From: CADEED01 sp035761265
GTDB taxonomy: Bacteria; Pseudomonadota; Gammaproteobacteria; Steroidobacterales; Steroidobacteraceae
Assembly: GCA_035761265.1 (NCBI GenBank)
Contig: DASTRL010000043.1
Coordinates: forward strand, 1-18,949
Direction: 5' to 3'
DNA: 18,949 bases
The notes under the pieces were generated by a model that was not told the origin of the DNA, did not search any database, and worked only from the letters and a program-made list of their open reading frames with translations. This document shows positions 14,335-18,949 of the stretch, piece by piece (the first letter of the stretch is position 1; each line of letters opens with the position of its first letter). The position numbers were made by a program, and so were the translations under genes.

Positions 14335-14958
14335 TCATGCCAGGCGCATCTCCCGCTCGGTCTCGGACAGGCTGGCGCGAAATGCCGGCCGCGAGAAGAT
14401 GGTACCTGCGTACTTGAGGATGGGCTGGGCCTGCGGCGGCAGGTCGATCTCGTAGCGCGGCAGGCGCCAGAGGATCGGCGCGATGGTGGCATCGACCATC
14501 GAGAATTCGTCCGACAGGAAGAACGGCTTGAGCTTGAACAAGTCGGCGCTCGACAACACGTTGTCGCGCAACTGTTTGCGCAGCTGCGGCAGGTCCTTCG
14601 GTGGCGGCTGCGCGTCCATCTTGCGCGCCAGTTCGTACCAGTCGTGCTCGATCTGGTAGAGCGCCAGGCGCGCCCGCGCGCGCGATACCGGGTCCACCGG
14701 CATCAGCGGCGGATGCGGAAAGCGCTCGTCCAGGTATTCCATGATCACGCGCGAGTCGTAGAGAACGAGGTCCCTGTCGATGAGGGTCGGCGTCGTGTGA
14801 TACGGATTCAGGTCGAGCAGATCCTCCGGATATTTGCCGGGATCGACATCGACGATCTCGATGTCGATGGCCTTCTCGGCGATGACGATGCGCGTGCGAT
14901 GACTCCAGGGGTCATCGGGCGCCGAGAAAAGCGTCATCGTGGCACGGCGACTCGACAC
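14335..14958 (-). CDS. sspA: Stringent starvation protein A
   Basis: SspA has a glutathione S-transferase fold but acts by binding RNA polymerase and modulating transcription in stress and stationary phase. The 207-residue product shows MTLFSAPDDPWSHRTRIVIA (8-27), LNPYHTTPTLIDRDLVLYDS, and IMEYLDERFPHPPLMPVDP with the conserved PHP surface motif at 81-83. I chose the GTG at 14958 since GGAGG (14965-14969) lies six bases upstream. The ATG at 14937 lacks such a site, although it would also give a plausible N terminus. The gene follows petC by 53 bases on the same strand with no evident promoter in the gap, so it is probably read from the petABC transcript, and it is followed by sspB. Confidence 0.95.
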   Translation of the reverse strand: MSSRRATMTLFSAPDDPWSHRTRIVIAEKAIDIEIVDVDPGKYPEDLLDLNPYHTTPTLIDRDLVLYDSRVIMEYLDERFPHPPLMPVDPVSRARARLALYQIEHDWYELARKMDAQPPPKDLPQLRKQLRDNVLSSADLFKLKPFFLSDEFSMVDATIAPILWRLPRYEIDLPPQAQPILKYAGTIFSRPAFRASLSETEREMRLA

Positions 14959-15011
14959 TCAGTGCCTCCTCGCCCCATGGCGATGAATGACGGCGATGGC
15001 GTTGCAACCGG

Positions 15012-15776
15012 TCAGCGGACGTCCTTCCAGTATTCCTTCTTCAGCAGATACGCGATTCCCGTGAACATGAGGAGGAACAAGACCACCCAGATTCCCAGTC
15101 CCTGGCGCTGCAGCTGCGTGGGATCGCCTGCGTACTGCAGGAAATTCACGAGATCGCGCACGAACTCGTCGTATTCCTCGCGCGTGACGCTGCCGGGCAC
15201 GCCGGGCTCGAAGGTTTCGAACTCGCGTGCCACGACCGGCTTGCCATCCTGCCCCCGGCTCTCGACGTTCTTCCACACTGCGTTCTGCACGCCCTGCACG
15301 CTCGCGAGCACGTGCGGCATGGCAGTGCCGGGCAGCTGCAGGTTGTTGACCCCGGTCTGCAGGCTGGCGGGATCGGCGTAGAAAGTGGTCAGGAAATTGA
15401 AGATCCAGTCGGTGCCGCGCAGGCGCGCTTCCAGCGACAGGTCAGGCGGCGCCTTGCCGAACCAGTCGGCGGCATCCTTGGCGGGCATGGACGACTTGAT
15501 GTAGTCCGTGGGTTTGTCGCCCGGGCGCACGAGCAGCTCCTCGCATTGCTGGCTCGGGATCTTCAGATCCGAGCAGACGCGCGAATAGCGCACGAACTTC
15601 AGCGAATGGCAGCCCGAGCAGTAGGCCATGAAATTGCGCGCACCGCGCTGCAGCGACGGCAGGTTGCCGATTTCGTTGTTGGCTTCGCGCTGCCAGCCGG
15701 CGGCGCTCTCGTTGGCCGAAACGACGCCAGCGCCGAACGTCAGCGCGAGAAAAGTGGCGTAGAAGCTAATGCGCAT
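15012..15776 (-). CDS. petC: Cytochrome c1 of the ubiquinol-cytochrome c reductase complex
   Basis: Cytochrome c1 carries electrons from the Rieske protein to soluble or membrane cytochrome c at the periplasmic side of the bc1 complex. The 254-residue precursor has an N-terminal signal peptide (about 1-21, ending VVSANES). The haem-binding motif CSGCH is at 53-57. The likely axial methionine is M153 in LPGTAMPHVL. A C-terminal membrane anchor (LGIWVVLFLLMFTGIAYLL) ends in the basic tail KKEYWKDVR. C68 and C78, outside the haem motif, could form a disulphide. The ATG at 15776 lies inside the last codons of petB, overlapping by 11 bases in a different frame. This is the third gene of the petABC operon. 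Confidence 0.96.
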   Translation of the reverse strand: MRISFYATFLALTFGAGVVSANESAAGWQREANNEIGNLPSLQRGARNFMAYCSGCHSLKFVRYSRVCSDLKIPSQQCEELLVRPGDKPTDYIKSSMPAKDAADWFGKAPPDLSLEARLRGTDWIFNFLTTFYADPASLQTGVNNLQLPGTAMPHVLASVQGVQNAVWKNVESRGQDGKPVVAREFETFEPGVPGSVTREEYDEFVRDLVNFLQYAGDPTQLQRQGLGIWVVLFLLMFTGIAYLLKKEYWKDVR

Positions 15777-17007
15777 GGTAGGTCACTCTTTCCGGAACCG
15801 GGCCATTGCCGTCGGCCTTCGACACGAACGGCAGCAGGACGAAGAACGCGAAATACAACGCGGTGAAGATGCGGGCCAGCATCACGTACAGGCCTTCGGC
15901 GGGCTTCAAGCCCAGCCACATCAGCACGCAGAACGTGACGAAGAACATGGCGAGCAGCAGCTTCGACAGGACGCCACGGTATCGAATGGACTTGTTCCGG
16001 GCGCGATCCAGCCAGGGCAGGAACAGGAATGCCGCCACCGACAGCGCCATCAGCAGCGCACCGAACTTCTGATCGGGCACGGCTCGCAGGATCGCGTAGT
16101 ACGGAGTGAAGTACCACACGGGCGCGATGTGATCGGGCGTGGACACCGGGTTGGCCGGCTCGAAATTCGGCGACTCCATGAAGAGGCCGAAGAAAGTCGG
16201 CATGAAGAACACCACGATGGCGAACAGCGTGAGGAACAGGCCGACACCGACGATGTCCTTGAGCGTGTAGTACGGGTGGAATGGAATGCCGTCGATCGGC
16301 TTGCCATCCGGCCCGAGCTTGGCCTTGATCTCGATGCCGTCGGGATTGTTCGAACCGACCTGGCGCAACGCCACCAGGTGAAGGCCGACGAGCAATGCGA
16401 TGACGAAGGGCAGTGCGACCACGTGCAGCGAGAAGAATCGCGTCAGCGTCGCATCCGCCACGCCGTAGTCACCGCGGATCCACTCCACCAGCGACGGGCC
16501 GATGCCCGGGATCGTGCCGAAGAGGTTGATGATCACCTGCGCGCCCCAGTACGACATGTTGCCGTTCGGCAGCACGTAGCCCATGAACGCCTCGGCCATC
16601 AATGCGAGATAGATGAGCATGCCGATGACCCACAGCAGCTCGCGCGGCGCCTTGTAGCTGCCGTAGAGAAGCGCGCGCGCCATGTGCAGGTAGACGACGA
16701 TGAAGAAGAACGACGCGCCGACCGCATGCATGGGCTGGATCAGCCACATGTAAGGCACTTCGCGCACCATGTACTGCACCGAGTTCCAGGCGGTGGCCTC
16801 GCCCGGTTTGAAATGCATGGTGACGAAGATGCCCGTCACGATCTGCATGACGAACACCAGCAGCGCCAGCGAACCGAAGAAGTACCAGACGTTGAAATTC
16901 TTCGGCGCGTAATAGCCGGTGAGCTGGGTCTCGACGAATTCGTCGACCGGCAGCCGCTTGTTCAACCAGGCGCGGAAGCCGCCCTTGCCTTCGATGACCG
17001 CGGACAT
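15766..17007 (-). CDS. petB: Cytochrome b of the ubiquinol-cytochrome c reductase complex
   Basis: Cytochrome b holds both haem b groups and the two quinone sites of the bc1 complex in the inner membrane. The 413-residue protein has eight or so hydrophobic segments. The four haem-ligand histidines are H94 and H108 (HAVGASFFFIVVYLH) and H195 and H210 (SLHVVAL and GLHLVALRQ). The second pair is 15 residues apart, one more than in mitochondrial cytochrome b. The Qo-site motif usually written PEWY reads PVWY at 296-299, a variant I recall being described from beta- and gammaproteobacteria. The start ATG at 17007 shares one base with the petA stop (TGATG), which suggests coupling. The open frame upstream runs across petA without similarity. 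Confidence 0.96.
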   Translation of the reverse strand: MSAVIEGKGGFRAWLNKRLPVDEFVETQLTGYYAPKNFNVWYFFGSLALLVFVMQIVTGIFVTMHFKPGEATAWNSVQYMVREVPYMWLIQPMHAVGASFFFIVVYLHMARALLYGSYKAPRELLWVIGMLIYLALMAEAFMGYVLPNGNMSYWGAQVIINLFGTIPGIGPSLVEWIRGDYGVADATLTRFFSLHVVALPFVIALLVGLHLVALRQVGSNNPDGIEIKAKLGPDGKPIDGIPFHPYYTLKDIVGVGLFLTLFAIVVFFMPTFFGLFMESPNFEPANPVSTPDHIAPVWYFTPYYAILRAVPDQKFGALLMALSVAAFLFLPWLDRARNKSIRYRGVLSKLLLAMFFVTFCVLMWLGLKPAEGLYVMLARIFTALYFAFFVLLPFVSKADGNGPVPERVTYHAH

Positions 17008-17627
17008 CAGGCGTTTCCTTTCTCGGCGTCGACGCCGATCACGAGCTTGTTGTCGCCCTGGAACGAGTACGGCGGGATGCGCAGGTTCACCGAGGCCGGC
17101 GAACCTTCGAACACGCGCCCGGCGAGGTCGAACTTGGAGCCGTGGCAGGGGCAGAAGAAGCCGCCCGGCCAGTCCGGCATGACCGAGGCGTCCCCCGGCG
17201 TGAAGCGGGTCTTCGGCAGGCAGCCGAGGTGCGTGCACACGCCGATGAGCACGAGCACGTCCGGCCTGAGCGAGCGCTGCGCGTTCTTGGCGTAATCCGG
17301 CTGCTCGGATTTCTTGGATTCCGGATCCTTGAGCTCGTCGTTGTGGTTCGGCAGCGATGCCAGCATTTCCGGCGTGCGCTTGACCACGTAGATCTGCTGC
17401 TTGCGCCAGAAAAAGGTGGCCATCTGGCCCGGTTCGATCTTCGAAAGATCGACTTCGGTAGGCAGACCCGCGGCGCGGGCGCTTTCAGAAGGATTCCACG
17501 AGGCCACGAACGGCACCGCGGTCAACACCGCGCCAACGGCGCCGGTACCGGCGGTGGCGGCTATCAGGAACTTGCGCCGACTCTCGTCGACTTCGGGGAC
17601 GGCAGCGTCGGCCGCGTGATCGTTCAT
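17007..17627 (-). CDS. petA: Rieske iron-sulfur subunit of the ubiquinol-cytochrome c reductase complex
   Basis: The Rieske protein takes the first electron from ubiquinol and passes it to cytochrome c1. With the ATG at 17627 the protein has 206 residues. A twin-arginine signal anchor SRRKFLIAATAGTGAVGAVL lies near the N terminus, consistent with Tat export of a folded [2Fe-2S] protein. The cluster motifs are CTHLGC (131-136) and CPCHGS (159-164): the first cysteine and the histidine of each bind iron, and the other two cysteines form the known disulphide. GSPASVNLRIPPY follows. I prefer 17627 because GAGGA lies four bases upstream; an in-frame ATG at 17648 would add seven residues and has its only purine-rich site inside a hairpin. 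First gene of petABC-sspAB. Confidence 0.94.
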   Translation of the reverse strand: MNDHAADAAVPEVDESRRKFLIAATAGTGAVGAVLTAVPFVASWNPSESARAAGLPTEVDLSKIEPGQMATFFWRKQQIYVVKRTPEMLASLPNHNDELKDPESKKSEQPDYAKNAQRSLRPDVLVLIGVCTHLGCLPKTRFTPGDASVMPDWPGGFFCPCHGSKFDLAGRVFEGSPASVNLRIPPYSFQGDNKLVIGVDAEKGNA

Positions 17628-17651
17628 TAGGTCCTCAGCGTCTTTCATTCT

Positions 17652-17686
17652 TCCCGCTGCGAGACCGCGGGAGGCGGCGCATTATA
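17652..17686 (-). promoter_or_regulatory. Promoter -10 box and 5' leader hairpin of petA
   Basis: The minus strand has a consensus -10 box TATAAT (17681-17686). The matching -35 region (about 17704-17709, GTCTTA with a 17-base spacer) is poor, so an activator may be needed. Transcription would start near 17674. The first bases of the leader can fold TCCCGC (17667-17672) with GCGGGA (17652-17657) around a nine-base loop, giving a stem at the very 5' end of the pet mRNA. Confidence 0.6.
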
Positions 17687-17736
17687 CACATGCGGATCAG
17701 CGCTAAGACCTTCGCCCGACGAGGAATATCCGATCC

Positions 17737-18930
17737 ATGTCGATCCGACAGATCCTGAAAATCCTGGCCTTCATCTCGGCCTCGGCCATCATCGGACTTG
17801 CCGCGGCGTTCATCGTCGTGGTCGTGCGGCCGGAGTTGATCGCGCGACGTGCGCCTGCCCAGCCCGCCCCTGCTCCGGCGCCCACGCCCGCCGCCCCCTC
17901 CCCGGTGATCCCGGCGGTGACGCAGACGGTGACGCCGGCGCCCGCCGCGCATGCCGTGAACTCTTACGCGGAGGCCGTCGAGCGCGCCGCACCGGCGGTC
18001 GTGAACATCTATACCGCGCGCGTGGTTGCGCAGCCGGTGCGGCCCAACCCCATCGAGGAATTATTTGGCGACGTGCGCCCGAGAATCCGGCCGCGGCTCG
18101 AGCAGAGCCTCGGCTCGGGCGTGATCGTGGACCGTGAAGCCCACGTGATCACCAATCATCACGTGATCGACAAGGCGCAGGTCATCCGCGCACAGCTCGC
18201 CGACGGGCGCATCGCAGACGCCAGGGTCGTGGGGCGCGACCCCGACACGGACCTGGCCGTGCTGCAGCTTGACCTCAAGCACAATGTGCCGGTGATGCCC
18301 CTCGGACATTCGGAGAGGCTGCGCCCGGGCGACATCGTGCTGGCCATCGGCAATCCCGTGGGGCTCTCGCAGACAGTCACCCAGGGCATCGTCAGCGCCA
18401 CGGGGCGCGGGCAGTTAGGCGTGGCGACCTTCGAGAATTTCATCCAGACCGATGCGCCCATCAACGTCGGCAATTCAGGCGGCGCACTGATCAACACCAA
18501 CGGCGAGCTGGTCGGCATCAACACGGCCGTGCTCGCCAAGAATCTCGGCGTCGAGGGCATCGGTTTCGCCATTCCCGTCAATCTGGTGCGCGGCGTCATG
18601 GGCGAGATACTCAGCAAGGGACGCGTGATCCGCGGCTGGATCGGCATCGTGCCCATCGACGTCGACGACATGACCGCGCGGCGCAACAACCTGGCTCAGG
18701 CCGGCGTCGTCGTAGTGAATCTCTACGAGGACAGTCCGGCGGTCGATGCCGGCATCGAGCTGCGCGACATCATCCTCACCGTCAACGGCGTCAAGGTGCA
18801 GAGCGCGCAGGACACGCTGACGCGCGTGGCCAACGTCAAGCCCGGCGAGAGGGTGAAAATCACGGGATTGCGCGCGACGGGCCCGTTCGCCACCGAGGTG
18901 CCGGTGACGGAACGTCCGCGGGCCAATTAG
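17737..18930 (+). CDS. degS: DegS/AlgW-type membrane-anchored serine protease
   Basis: Proteases of this HtrA subgroup sense misfolded outer-membrane proteins in the periplasm and cut the anti-sigma factor RseA/MucA, starting the sigma-E response. The 397-residue protein has an N-terminal membrane anchor (about 7-30), then a proline/alanine-rich linker (about 38-72). The trypsin-like domain contains SLGSGVIVD and the catalytic triad H142 (ITNHHVID), D172 (DTDLAVL) and S247 (GNSGGALIN). A single PDZ domain follows, from about GWIGIVPID (300-308) to the C terminus. One PDZ domain plus an uncleaved-looking anchor favours DegS/AlgW over DegP/DegQ, which have two. The ATG at 17737 follows GAGGA by eleven bases. 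It is divergent from petA; I see no convincing promoter of its own. Confidence 0.88.
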   Translation: MSIRQILKILAFISASAIIGLAAAFIVVVVRPELIARRAPAQPAPAPAPTPAAPSPVIPAVTQTVTPAPAAHAVNSYAEAVERAAPAVVNIYTARVVAQPVRPNPIEELFGDVRPRIRPRLEQSLGSGVIVDREAHVITNHHVIDKAQVIRAQLADGRIADARVVGRDPDTDLAVLQLDLKHNVPVMPLGHSERLRPGDIVLAIGNPVGLSQTVTQGIVSATGRGQLGVATFENFIQTDAPINVGNSGGALINTNGELVGINTAVLAKNLGVEGIGFAIPVNLVRGVMGEILSKGRVIRGWIGIVPIDVDDMTARRNNLAQAGVVVVNLYEDSPAVDAGIELRDIILTVNGVKVQSAQDTLTRVANVKPGERVKITGLRATGPFATEVPVTERPRAN

Positions 18931-18942
18931 GGGCTGCGCCCC
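18930..18942 (+). terminator. Small hairpin directly after the degS stop
   Basis: GGGGC, loop TGC, GCCCC starts at the last base of the degS stop codon. The stem is short and the window ends seven bases later, so it cannot be seen whether a T-run follows. Confidence 0.3.
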
Positions 18943-18949
18943 ACGATGG

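Noticed and set aside
15769..17295. A 508-codon open frame on the plus strand opposite petB and the end of petA
   Set aside because: The product is highly charged, rich in H, E, Q, R and D with no recognisable fold; petB on the other strand is unmistakable.
1..18949. Search for mobile elements, CRISPR arrays, tRNAs, toxin-antitoxin or defence genes
   Set aside because: No transposase, terminal repeats, direct-repeat arrays, tRNA-like cloverleaf or accessory cassette was seen; every long gene belongs to a conserved core family.

Overview
The window is an 18.9 kb piece of a GC-rich (roughly two-thirds G+C) proteobacterial chromosome, almost certainly from a gammaproteobacterium. The evidence is the gene order mraZ / rnpB / rsmI / lpoA / yraN / sspBA / petCBA, the presence of the LpoA lipoprotein, a type A RNase P RNA, a meso-diaminopimelate type MurE, and a bc1 complex encoded as petABC followed by sspAB. 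From memory, the same block order occurs in Pseudomonas-like genomes. The high GC and the beta-carbonic anhydrase beside yraN would fit a Steroidobacter, Nevskia or Xanthomonas-type lineage, but I cannot fix the genus from this sequence.

Left part (1-9290, all minus strand): the division and cell wall (dcw) cluster. Read in the direction of transcription it is mraZ, rsmH, ftsL, ftsI, murE, murF, mraY, murD and the first 96 codons of ftsW, which runs off the left edge. Most junctions are 4-base stop/start overlaps or gaps of 4-10 bases, so the genes are probably translationally coupled. The cluster has a clear sigma70-type promoter (TTGACC-17-TATAGT) followed by three TGGG boxes at an exact 10-base period, the known kind of MraZ operator. 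A 133-base gap with a strong hairpin separates mraZ from rsmH.

Middle (9300-13900): a 290-base stretch without a convincing gene, then RNase P RNA (rnpB, minus) with its own promoter, then rsmI (minus), separated from rnpB by a perfect 9-bp GC hairpin. Divergent from rsmI is a plus-strand run: lpoA (outer-membrane lipoprotein activator of PBP1A), yraN (UPF0102) and can (beta-carbonic anhydrase). The can gene has a strong promoter inside the end of yraN, so close to the ATG that the transcript is predicted to be leaderless or nearly so.

Right part (13926-18949): petA-petB-petC (Rieske protein, cytochrome b and cytochrome c1 of the bc1 complex) followed by sspA-sspB on the minus strand, convergent with can. 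Divergent from petA is a DegS/AlgW-type membrane-anchored serine protease.

The content is ordinary, conserved housekeeping DNA: peptidoglycan precursor synthesis, septum building, rRNA methylation (RsmH and RsmI act on the same 16S nucleotide, C1402), tRNA maturation, respiration and envelope stress. I found no mobile element, CRISPR array, toxin or defence system. The most interesting signals are regulatory: the leaderless can promoter, the MraZ operator, the mraZ-rsmH hairpin, and the unexplained 290-base rnpB-mraZ spacer.
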